This document shows positions 1 to 54,400 of a stretch of DNA of 64,000 bases, piece by piece. The notes beneath the pieces are model-generated. The model saw only the letters and a list, made by a program, of their open reading frames with translations. It searched no databases and was not told where the DNA came from. Numbering within the stretch: position 1 is the first letter of the stretch; every line of letters starts with the position of its first letter. Source of the stretch: Astropecten irregularis (lineage: Eukaryota > Echinodermata > Asteroidea > Paxillosida > Astropectinidae); assembly GCA_963971285.1 (NCBI GenBank), contig OZ020261.1:6203983-6267982 (forward strand), read 5' to 3'. A program made the translations under genes and the position numbers.

Positions 1-711
1 GTGGCATCACAGAATGAGTGGAAAGTCACCAGGTGTCATCAGCCTGTCCAGCTATTCAAAGGCAACATTCTGGTCTGTAGGTAAAGTCAGAATGTGCCAC
101 CATCATGTGACGTGGCATCACAGAATGAGTGGAAAGTCACCAGGTGTCATCAGCCTGTCCAGCTATTCAAAGGCAACATTCTGGTCTGTAGGTAAAGTCA
201 GAATGTGCCACCATCATGTGACGTGGCATCACAGAATGAGTGGAAAGTCACCAGGTGTCATCAGCCTGTCCAGCTATTCAAAGGCAACATTCTGGTCTGT
301 ATGTAAAGTCAGAATGTGCCACCATCATGTGACGTGGCATCACAGAATGATTGGAAAGTCACCAAGTGTCATTAGCCTGTCCAGCTATTCAAAGGCAACA
401 TTCTGGTCTGTAGGTAAAGTCAGAATGTGCCACCATCATGTGACGTGGCATCACAGAATGAGTGGAAAGTCACCAGGTGTCATCAGCCTGTCTAGCTATT
501 CAAAGGCATCATTCTGGTCTGAAGGTAAAGTCAAAATGTTCCACCATCATGTAACATGGCATCATAGAATGAGTGGAAAGTCACCAGGTGTCATCAGCCT
601 GTCTAGCTATTCAAAGGCAACATTCTGGTCTGTAGGTAAAGTAAGAATGTGCCACCATCGTGTGATGTGGCATCACAGAATGAGTGGAAAGTCACCAAGT
701 GTCATTAGCCT
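1..711. repeat. 111-bp minisatellite, about 6.4 copies
   Basis: Unit beginning GTGGCATCACAGAATGAGTG, tandem in the SIK3 intron and running off the left edge. The period is a multiple of three, so an open frame persists, but it is not coding. Confidence 0.95.
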
Positions 712-775
712 GTCCACTCATTCCCTTGCCTGCAATCCGGCCAGGGTCTCGTAGACAGCTTTTAAAATCATTTAC

Positions 776-44662
<43,887 letters not shown>

Positions 44663-44830
44663 TTACGTTTGTGTGCCAATAAAAAAATATCCCTGTTATA
44701 GGTACAGGGAGTGTTCAGTGCTCTCAAATTGACATTTTATATTAAGAGAACATGCTCTTTAATGTGCTCCTCATCATTAGATTAAAGTTTTGCCAAATTA
44801 GCAAAGATAATTGATTATTAGGTACACCAA

Positions 44831-44932
44831 CTAATTGGATAGCTCAGTTGGTAAAGCACTGAGTTGGTAAAGGCGCTGGTTCGAATCCCGCTCCAATCTT
44901 TTTTTTTTCACTTTTCAACGACTTAAAGAGTT
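44831..44932 (+). mobile_element. tRNA-derived SINE, family 1
   Basis: GGATAGCTCAGTTGGTAAAG, GGTTCGAATCCCGCTCC, tail CACTTTTCAACGACTTA. Confidence 0.78.
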
Positions 44933-45000
44933 TTTTTTTCAATAGTTATATTATACCAGACGGAATAATATAGGAGAATCACTGAAATTTGTGCCCGAGT

Positions 45001-45150
45001 AATTAATTTGGGTTGCTGGTTCGAATCCCGCTCCAGTATTATTTTCTTTGTTCACTTTTCAACGACTTAAACTTAGTTTTTTCCAAGAATTAGATTCTAC
45101 CAGACGGAATGAAATAGGAGAATCGCTGAAATTTGTGACCGAGTGATTAG
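45001..45150 (+). mobile_element. SINE family 1 partial in a 150-bp duplication
   Basis: GGTTCGAATCCCGCTCCAGT and the following 120 bp (ACCAGACGGAAT, GGAGAATCGCTGAAATTTGT) repeat 44880-45000. Confidence 0.72.
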
Positions 45151-46444
45151 GCTTTAGGCTTGGTGTAATTTTTTCTTCAGTTTTGATCCAAACTGAAAAC
45201 AGCTGTGAGTCACCTGAGACGTTACTAAAAATTGAAAATTGTAGAAGTAGCTAAGATAATGTCAGGTTGAAGTTCAATTGGTCTATCGTCCGGTAGGCCT
45301 AACCGAAATATCAGTTCTCAAACTTTACTGATTTTTACTAAAATCTATACATTTTTCTCCTGTTGGTCTTCGAAGGATCAGTCTAAAATTAATTCGTTTT
45401 CAGCCTCGACGATCATGAAACTATAATTCCATTCCTTAATGGTTTTGTCAGACTCACATTCTCTCAGTTCCTGACAAATTTCTCCAGAGGGATTCCCCTT
45501 TATACTCCTGGTTCCGTCTTTCCTTGTGCAATACTGCAGACCACGGTGTTTTTCCCGCTCGATTTATTCTTTTTCATCGAAGTTGAGGGCATGGGTTCAT
45601 ACGAACTTAACTGGAAAAGGGCCCACGTGCCTAAAGCTATGACCAACGACACTTCCTGGACGGAACTTGAAAAAATAAATCATCAAAAGGGAAAACTCAT
45701 CATTATTACCGAAAATGTTCACAACATTGACGTAAGTCATATAGTGCGGTGGTGTGTGATGTGTGTCACTGTGGTTAATTTATTTTCGCAAGAATTATTG
45801 ATTGGTGTCATGGTTGTAATTGGGAAATTCTGGGCGTGGTTTGGACGGTCGCGAAGGCGTGGACATTTTTATATGTTGCAGATGCATGTCTCCCCAATGT
45901 TCACTTTTAGACGCTTTAGTGTCTCCCTAATAATTATGCAATTTAGAAATATTAGTCGAACAGTATGAGGTGATGATAAAAATTACGGGACACGCCCCCC
46001 TCCCCCCCCCCCCCGCCTTCTGAAATCTGCATTTTATTTTGTGATGCATACTCATCATTAATTGTCTTCGCGCCTTCCTTTTGGTGCGCCCAGTACATTC
46101 GCGCCCCCGTTACAAAGTTACAGACATTACCCTAGTTTTCTCCGATGTGGTAAAAACGAAAATAATAAACATTTCCGGTAGGTATGGTGGTAGGCCCATC
46201 CCTTTTCCGGTTAAACTTTTACACGCGTACGTGAAGTTTTGTGTTATCGGACGCCTTTCATCTTTGGATTAGTGCACCATGAACGCCATGGCATATCCAA
46301 ATAATAATAATAATCTATCTCGCCCGAGATGACTGACTGAATGAAACAAATGAGTCGACATGTCGACATATTTATCACGCCAAGACAGATGTCGACTTGT
46401 CCTGCTGGTTGAACCATAGCAGCAAGAATCTGGGGCCGATTATA
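45151..46444. other. SIK3 upstream intergenic DNA
   Basis: Holds the possible exon at 45591-45731, a run of C at 46000-46014 and nothing else recognised. Distal SIK3 promoter sequence would lie here by position. Confidence 0.45.
45591..45731 (+). CDS. Possible divergent first coding exon (unrecognised)
   Basis: 47 codons from an ATG in good context (GGGCATGGG) to a consensus donor GAC|GTAAGT, about 1 kb from the SIK3 start on the opposite strand. The peptide (MGSYELNWKRAHVPKAM..., ending ENVHNID) is not low complexity and I do not recognise it. No continuing exon was found downstream. It may equally be chance. Confidence 0.2.
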
Positions 46445-46795
46445 ACTTTGGTTTTTATCAAAGAAATACAGATTCATGGGCAAAAATATCAAGACAGATA
46501 CAGTAACAGTCATCTGCGAAAATTTCAGTCCCATACGCTGCCCACATTTTGAGAAAACAGTGAAAAACTGCCACAGTATTTCTTAAGTCTTTTCTCTTTT
46601 ATTCTTGATCTTTTAAAAGATCAACAAGATTTTTGGTCGTTGTTTTACTAATTTCTGGATAAATACACCATTTCAGGCGGAAAAAAAAATTAACGGTATG
46701 TTTCTACCAGCACCATCTTCATATACCCTGTAAGTTATACGTAAATCTGTGAACATTTCTGTTTTGGTGTCTTACCAAAGTATGATACTATACCT
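46445..46795 (-). mobile_element. TTAA MITE family A, copy 8
   Basis: ACTTTGGTTTTTATCAAAGA to AAGTATGATACTATACCT, TTAA at 46796; left terminus short. Confidence 0.86.
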
Positions 46796-47016
46796 TTAAT
46801 AGGCCCTATTGTTTCAACTACAACGGACATTGGATGGCCCAAAGTAACTCAGGATATCAAAATAAATTTAGTCAACGTCAGTTCAGTACCGGGTGGTAGA
46901 CGGCCAAGGACTTCTAAGGCTGAAACTGGAGTTCCCCGAATCGGAGGAAGTTAATAAAACATGAGGAAGAATAATTATACGTCAGTCACGCCGGTTGTAA
47001 GGTCACCGTACAATAA

Positions 47017-47380
47017 AGGTAGTATCATACTTTGGTAATTAGAGACCAAAACAGAAATGTTCACAGATTTACGTATTACTTACAGGGTATGAAGATGGTG
47101 GTGGTAGAAACATACTGTTAACATTTTTCCGCCTGAAATGGTGTATTTATCCAGAAAATTTGTAAAACAACGACCGAAAATCTTGTTGATCTTTTAAAAG
47201 AGAAAAAATAAAAGAGAAAACACTTAAGAAATACTGTGGCCGTTTTTCGCTGTTTTCTCAAAAAGTGGGCAACGTATGGGACTGAAATTTTCACAGATGC
47301 TGTTACTGTATCTTCTTTGATATTATTTTTTGTCCACGAATCTGTATTTCTTTGTCAAAAACCAAAATATGATACTACCT
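47017..47380 (+). mobile_element. TTAA MITE family A, copy 9
   Basis: AGGTAGTATCATACTTTGGT to AAATATGATACTACCT, TTAA at 47381, left flank ATAA. Confidence 0.9.
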
Positions 47381-47706
47381 TTAATAACTTTTGCATTTAC
47401 ATAATTATTGAAAATCAGAAGAGAACAAAAATGTGAAGTTTATGACTAATATTGTGCGTATCCTGTGTGTGTGGTTTTAAACCAATAATGGAGGCTCTGA
47501 AAAAATTGTCCACCGTGGACTGATGAAAGATGTGCCAAGTTGTCCCGCATTATAACAATGAATGACAAAAAAATTAAAAGTAATAGTCACATTAATTTTT
47601 TTAACAGAATGTGGAAATTTTGTTCGCTTGCTGGCGTTGTTTTACATAAGACAAAATAAATATGTTAATATCTTGATTTAAATGTGCCCCTTTAAGAGTG
47701 TAAACG

Positions 47707-47796
47707 CGTTGGCCAATCACAATGCACAGAATTTGGAAAGTGCATATGGACAGGGTAGACCTATTTATTCCGCGCATTGTGATTGGCCAACCGTGT
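47707..47796. repeat. Inverted repeat GTTGGCCAATCACAATGC
   Basis: GCGTTGGCCAATCACAATGC and GCATTGTGATTGGCCAACCG are complementary arms about 45 bp apart. Confidence 0.8.
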
Positions 47797-48064
47797 AGCA
47801 AACTATTGGAGGCACTTTATTGTGAATCGCCTGTAAAATGTTGATTGGTCAGTTTGAAATTAATGTCACTTCTCTTTCCAAGATCTAATCAGCTGCCTTC
47901 TTCTCTTCTCATTTTTCCCCTTTCATTTTGCGAGCGCCTAATAAATTGTACCATTTGGGAATTTGGCGTCTTATTGTTAAACGTTTTTCATTATCACTGA
48001 CAGCTCTATTTCGTTATCATTCAATTTATTGATTTTTTTTTTCTTATTTGGACGTTTTCTTTAA

Positions 48065-48423
48065 AGGTAGTATCATACTTTGGTTTTTGTCAAATAAGTA
48101 CAGATTCATGGGCAAAAATATCAAGGAAGATACAGTCACAGCATCTGTGAAAATTCCAGTCCCATACGTTGCCCACTTTTTGAGAAAATCGTGAAAAACA
48201 GCCACAGTATTTCTTAAGTCTTTTCTCTTTTATTTTTGATCTTTTAAATTAAAAGATCAAAATGATTTTCGGTCGTTTGTTTTACTAATTTCTGGATAAA
48301 TACACCATTTCAGGCGGACATATTTTAACGGTAGGTTTCTTCCAGCACCATCTTACCCTGAAAGTTATACGTAAATCTGTGAACATTTCTGTTTTGGTTT
48401 CTTACCAAAGTATGATACTACCT
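48065..48423 (-). mobile_element. TTAA MITE family A, copy 10
   Basis: AGGTAGTATCATACTTTGGT to AAGTATGATACTACCT with TTAA at 48061 and 48424; an intact-looking copy of 359 bp. Confidence 0.95.
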
Positions 48424-48427
48424 TTAA

Positions 48428-49046
48428 GAATCCACAAAATCACGAGTAGAACATTTTTTTTTTGACCCCTCAAACTACCCCGGAATTAACGTTGTCATTC
48501 GCAGAACGAACAAAACCACAACCAGGACTTGCTACGTGATAAGAAACAAAATTGTTTTTGTGGTTGGCCACGGTCTCGAACTTTATTCCCAAGAATGTGA
48601 CCTAAATGTTATAGCGCCCTCTGTCGGTCGAATGTAAACTTACTTAATCGCTCATAATGCATAGGTCAGGTTCACAAAATAATAATTTCTAATAAAAAAT
48701 AATGTTAAGTTGCAAAAGACATTTACCAGTGTCTGCCAGACCTGACAGGTTTACGAAAAAGTAGAAAATTTAGATTTTTTTTATGAATTTCATTGTCTTT
48801 TGGCAATTATGAAACAATATTGGACAAAGATGTTATTTAATTCCAGGGGGACCAGATTCGATGACCACACAGAAAGGAAATTAGTTGATAGTTATTTTGA
48901 ACCAACTTATTTATTTAATTACATCAATTTGTTTATTCATTCCATCTCACACAGTGAAAGTAAACAATTTGATACCAACTCAGTCAAATTACAGAAGCAA
49001 ACTGGCAAATAGCTTCACGACCACGGAAACAATTCTCAGTAAATCT
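48428..49046. other. Intergenic DNA without recognised features
   Basis: AT-rich apart from the CTCF-like site at 48613. Confidence 0.45.
48613..48628 (-). promoter_or_regulatory. CTCF-like motif, near match
   Basis: The minus strand reads CCGACAGAGGGCGCTA, the same variant core as at 43454, here in SIK3/BUD13 intergenic DNA. Confidence 0.22.
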
Positions 49047-49299
49047 GGGGCAAATTTACAAGGAGCTCAAGTTATAAAAGCACACAGAAAATTGCTCAGC
49101 ACAAAATGTTTTGCTCAATAAAACAAACCCCCATTACACATTCCATTTGATATTCATGGTTAGCAAACAACAGCCAAAGAAAAATCACAAGTGAAACACA
49201 ACACATTGAAACTTGGGTTGTTAATCCTATTTTTATTAATATAAATTTCAAGCTAAGCAAATTTTGGTGCAGTAAGCAGCGCCATGAAATTTTGGCCCC
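49047..49299. repeat. MITE family C, copy 7
   Basis: GGGGCAAATTTACAAGGAGC to AGCGCCATGAAATTTTGGCC; interior CTCAATAAAACAAACCCCCA. Confidence 0.78.
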
Positions 49300-50146
49300 T
49301 GGATACAGGAAAGGCTGGAAAGGGAAATAATACTATGTAATAGAACATGGCTGTTGTGGCATATGGCCCTTCCCTTTATTATGTGGTAGAGTGGGTGTTG
49401 ATAGGTACTAGCGTCACAGTGTCTATTTCAATACCTCTCAATTATAATCCATACAATTAATGATAGTACGTAGGCTCTAGCTGTAAGGGTTGCAAGCAGC
49501 ATTGTCCAGTATCCAGTCCCGAAAGCTTATTTTTCAGTTATACAAAGTCCATTACTATACATGTATCTATGCCCCCTCAGAAATGATGTCATAACTTTTA
49601 ACAAACTTCATTAATCCCCCCATCACATCAGCTGCTACCATTTTTACTATTCAAAAATCAAACTTACACACAATTGAAATGGCCACAAGTGTCATATAAA
49701 GGCAAAAACAATTTCCTTTTAGTATTCCCTGTTTTCTTGAAAAAAAATGTACAAACAATGATTTTTAATGGAAATTTCGCTGGGAATTTATGCTACTCAT
49801 TTATATAAAAACTTGTGGTCAATTTTACATAACATTCTGATCAATCATGACGTCATCGTGTGGGCATATGGTCCAGTTTGTGAGTTTGTGGTAATAAAAG
49901 CACAAATACTAATATACGGCATTTATTTTGGGTGCATTCGTTTAGCTAACACGGGTCAGCCCTTACTGGGAATGGTCGTGCTATACTGCACAAAACAAGC
50001 GAGAGAATGGGGGACGAGGTTGACTGGTGTCGACCCGGGGGAGCTAAACGAATGCACCCATTGCGCCGCTACTATAATACATGTATACTCATCTGCGCAT
50101 TACAATTTATAATCATCCCTGGTCACCGGGCCATAAATACACTCCA
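49300..50146. other. Intergenic DNA without recognised features
   Basis: No gene or bounded element recognised. Confidence 0.45.
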
Positions 50147-50391
50147 GGGCCCTTTTCCAAACCTCGGCTCAGGCTCTGGCGCCGGCTCCGGTTGCATTTC
50201 GTGAATCTATTGTGAAATAACGGGTATCAAAACAGAGGCTTTTGGCTAGGGTTTGGAAGTACATGTAGATACTCTATTTTGTACAAGAAAATGGAGCTTC
50301 AGCTTCAATAAAAAGCCAAAACTATTATTTTCAGCATAACAGAGCCGAAGCTGGAGCCGGAGCCTGAGCAGGAGCCAAGGTTTGGAAAGGA
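50147..50391. repeat. MITE family R, copy 2
   Basis: GGGCCCTTTTCCAAACCTCG to GAGCCAAGGTTTGGAAAGG, 245 bp, interior as at 8376. Confidence 0.85.
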
Positions 50392-50439
50392 ACTGAAACC
50401 ATCTCAACTCCCTAGCAAGAATACAGCCACGGCTAGCGT

Positions 50440-51165
50440 AAGGTACACAGAGGTAATTTGTGGTAAACAGCTCTTGTCCATGTGGTAGTACATGTAGAGG
50501 GTTAGGGTTAATATCCAGTCCCCCTGTGGAGACTGTGGTAAGCAGCTCGTTTTGTGTGGTAAGTTTAGAGGGATAGGGTTAAAATCCAGTCCCCTTGTGG
50601 AGACTGTGGTAATATGTTGTAAACAGATCCTGTCTTGTGTGGTACATGTATAGGGTTGGGGTTAATATCCAGTCCCCCTGTGGAGACTGTGGTAATTTGT
50701 GGTAAGCAGCTCTTGGCTTGTGTGGTACGTGTAGAGGGTTAGGGTCAATATCCAGTCCCCCTGTGGACACTGTGGTAATGTGTGGTAAGCAGCTCCTGTC
50801 TTGTGTGATAGTTGCAAAGGGTTAGGGTCAATATCCAATCCCCTTGTGGAGACTTTGCAAGCCTTGAATTGAATGGAGGCCACGGAGACCATGGCCTTCG
50901 TTGCCCTGGTTCTTGGCCTTGGTGCCCCTTCAAATGTTTCCATAGACATTATTATTTTCCAATGGAAGTGCCCCTTGCAATGGAAAAGTGGCCTTGCCCT
51001 TTTCAGAACCAAATTCAAGGCCTGCTTTGGCAATGTATGGTAAGCAGCTCCTGTCTTGTGTGGTAGTTGCAGGGGGTTCGGGTTAATATCAATTCCCCTG
51101 TGGGGACTTTGTCAATGTATGGTAAGCAGCTCTTATCTTGTGTGGTAAGTGCAGAGGATCAGGGT
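50440..51165. repeat. About 83-bp minisatellite downstream of BUD13
   Basis: Unit GTTAGGGTTAATATCCAGTC plus CCCCTGTGGAGACTGTGGTA and GTAAGCAGCTCTTGTCTTGT; about seven units, spacing 71-86 bp, broken by the inserted repeat at 50860-51022. Confidence 0.9.
50860..51022 (+). repeat. Repeat shared with 41922, inside the minisatellite
   Basis: Ends GCCTTGAATTGAATGG and CCAAATTCAAGGCC look like short inverted repeats; body as at 41922. Confidence 0.75.
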
Positions 51166-51262
51166 TAACAAAGAATTCTGCAGTGCAGTAGAAAGTTTCA
51201 TGTTCCGCATTTTACAACTGACAAAAAGTGAGACTCTTTTTTTCAGTGGACCTTCAAATTGT

Positions 51263-51438
51263 CTACATGTCCTCTATGCTCCAGTGGTACGCAATCTCCT
51301 TCGTAGCTTTCTTGTCGGCCTGCCTGATGAATGCCTTCTTCTCAAACCCATTGGACCTGTCCACGCCATCCCAGCGGTAGCCCGGCATTAAATTGAAGCG
51401 ATTTGGTGGAGCGGGCGGTCCCTTATATTTCGGCTTGG
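51263..51438 (-). CDS. BUD13: BUD13 coding exon 6 (C-terminus)
   Basis: Acceptor TTTGCAG|CC, stop TAG at 51265-51263. It encodes the most conserved BUD13 block, [20 protein letters not shown], and ends in YHWSIEDM like the human protein (YKWSVEDM). Confidence 0.97.
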
Positions 51439-54400
51439 CTGCAAATTGAGAAGAAAAGGATTTATAAAGAAACCAATGATAAGCATTCTTTCGATTCACA
51501 TGGAATTACTCTTTTCAGCCCTGTTCCCCAACAGCCTGTCTGCATCTTCGGCCTTTTATCATCTTCCACCTTTGATCAACTTTGGTCTTGTCTAGCCTCC
51601 CCACATCCCTTTGTGTCCCCTTTCCCCCGACCTACTTGCCCACCCTTCTCTTTGTGGTTTCCTGTTGCACACTGTCCCAGATTCAGGAAGGTTACTCACC
51701 CAAATGAAAAGGAGGTTAGGGTTACACAGATAATGTGCCTTAGGGATACTGCAGTGTTGGACTTTGGCAGATTCAGGAAGGTTCCCAGCCCAAATGCCCA
51801 GGGGTTAGGGTTACAGAATGTGGCATAGGAATAAGCACACATAAGTGTTGGACTTTGGCAGATTCAGAAAGGTTCCTAGCCAAAATGTCCAGGGGGTTAG
51901 GGTTACAGAATGTGCCATAGGGATACTGCACAGTGTTGGACTTTGGCAGATTTGGGAAGGTTCCCGACCAAAATGCCCAGAAGGTAATACAGAGTGTGCC
52001 ATAGGCATACTGCACACAGTGCACAGTGTTGGACTTTGGCATATTCAGGAAGGTTCCTAGCCAAAATGCCCAGAGGGTTAGGGTTACAGAATGTGCCATA
52101 GGGGTACAGCACAGTGTTGGACTTTGACAGATTCGGGAAGGTTCCTAGTCAAAATGCCCTGAGGGGTTTAGCGTTATAGAATATCCATCTCTGACCTTTA
52201 ACCCCTAAGGCTGCCTGAGCCTTCGTCCGTTTATTCTTCAGAAATTGCAGCATGGGGTCGCCTTCCTTCTCCTGCTGCTTCAGCATCTCGTCTAGGTCCC
52301 TGTCATCACGGTAACGGGCCAGGGGCTTGTCCACCTCGTGCAGAGCGTCTTGGATGATCTTCTTCTGCTGCGCATTTTGCGCAACCCTGCGAGTTCAAGA
52401 AAAGGACGGTGAACTCTGGGAACGATGTCGGGGTTGGCACTAAGCGATATCATCAAATAAAGATCTTGAATTTGGTTTGGTGATTTGGGCCGAAAAGTTA
52501 GATTCAAATTTCAAATAGCTAATTCAAGAGGTTCATGGAAGCTCGAAAGAATAACGTGAAAATCTAACAATGATTATTGGCCGTCACTTAAAAGGTCAAA
52601 ATGAGTCTATAAGTGATAGCCAACAGGTCTGGTCCTACATGCATAATTCATAATTTGTACCAAGCATATGATGGCTTGCATGTAAAACCTATTGTATAGG
52701 TAAACATTTGATGTCCTGATTTTGACAGGGTAATCCACCTCTTAAAATTCTAGAAGCTCTCAAAATTCAAGAATGGAAAGAGAAATTTCCCGGACTGTCA
52801 CCCTTACCCCTTGCCCCACTCCACAAACTTCTTGTCATCCTCGGCTTGCTGAGCTTCGTCTACTCGTTTCTTGTGCTTCTCGGCTTCCAGGTCCCTCGTT
52901 CGGCCCGATTTGTCTCGAAAGACGGTCTCTGCCAAAATAAACAAAGGAAAGAAAAATGGATACTGTATTCGGAGCAAAAGTTGTACAAACTTCTAGAAAG
53001 AAAGGTACTGTCATTTTTGCGTGATTCCTGAGTTGGAGTGTCACCTTGATATGAACATATTGGATGATGAAGTTGAAGCCGAAGCCAAAGCCAAAGTTGA
53101 AGTCAAAGCTAAAGTTGAAGCCAAAGTTGATGTCAAAGTTAAAGTTGAAGCCAAAATCAAAGTTGAAGTCAAAGCCAAAGTTGAAGTCAAAGCCAAAGTT
53201 GAAGTCAAAATCGAAGCCAAAGTCAAAGCCAAAGTTGAAGTCAAAGCCAAAGTTGAAGAGAAAATCAAAGTCAAAGCCAAAGCTAAAACCTCAAGTTAAA
53301 GCCTATGAAGCCAAAGCCAAAGCTGAAGCCGGAACTGAAACCAAGGACTCAATATCAACACTCTATCCCTTATCATGGCCTCTGCTTACTTGCATTCCTG
53401 CCAGATACATCGTCAGCCATCGTGGAGTACATCGTGGCATCCCTACGTCTCATCTCTTCATTCTCTCGTCTCATCGACTTGGCGTCCGACAGACCGGCCG
53501 AGGTACCTGATAAAAAATATAGGGGGAAATACAAATGGTAATTTAGACAGGTTTCTTTAGATTATTTTTCAATTAGATTTAATCTTAATAACACTTATTA
53601 TATAGATTGTCAAAAGTTCTTGTAAACCTTTAGATTAGCCTGTGGTATTTAGAGACATTTCTGATCTACATGTACAATAGACCGATCCAGTAAGCCCCGC
53701 CCTATTTCGCATTGACCAATCACAGCCGCGAAAATCTGATCACCAATTGCAGCAGCCATTTTGGTGATCTCATGCTTGAGATCGTGGTATTGTTTACTGC
53801 GGTGTTTATGTTTACGAAATGGAAAAACAATAAATACCGTCCTCTGTAAGTGCAGCACAACTTCACACGTACAGTATCTTTCTGCTACAAATTGATGGTG
53901 TTTATATTTCCATTGTGATTCTAACTCTCGATGGCCTGGTAAGAGACGAAACGTACATTTGTGACTTTTTCCAAAACCAGAGTCCCATAGAGATAAGTGC
54001 TTTCGGTAATGGGCGTGCAACGCGTGTTGGCGATCGTGACACGTTACGCGCGCGCGTGTGCGTCGTTGCTTGGCCGTTGCTATGGTGGGCGTGGCCTACT
54101 GGATCGGTCTATTGTACATGTAGTATTAAAAGGACCACAGAAATCACAACGTCAAAAATTATTTTCACCTGAAAGAGTTTTGTCCGGACGGCGTTTCACT
54201 CCCTTGTCTCTGGAACTACTGCCTTTGCGCCCCGGTGATATGTCCGCCTCTGGTTTCCATGAGTCCCGGCCTTTCTTGGTGCCACCCCTTCTAACAGGAG
54301 ACAGATCTTGGTCGGAGTCCTGTCTCCGTTTCTGTCGGCGAGGTGGGGAGTCCGGAGGGGCGTCGTATCTGGACTGCGGAGAGGTCAGAGATCTATTGTC

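Noticed and set aside
14-754. 246-codon open frame at the left edge
   Set aside because: It is the in-frame reading of the 111-bp minisatellite inside a SIK3 intron; no homology and no start or splice context.
53021-53510. Lys/Val/Glu-rich frames in BUD13 intron 3 and exon 3
   Set aside because: Simple 18-bp repeat on the non-coding strand.
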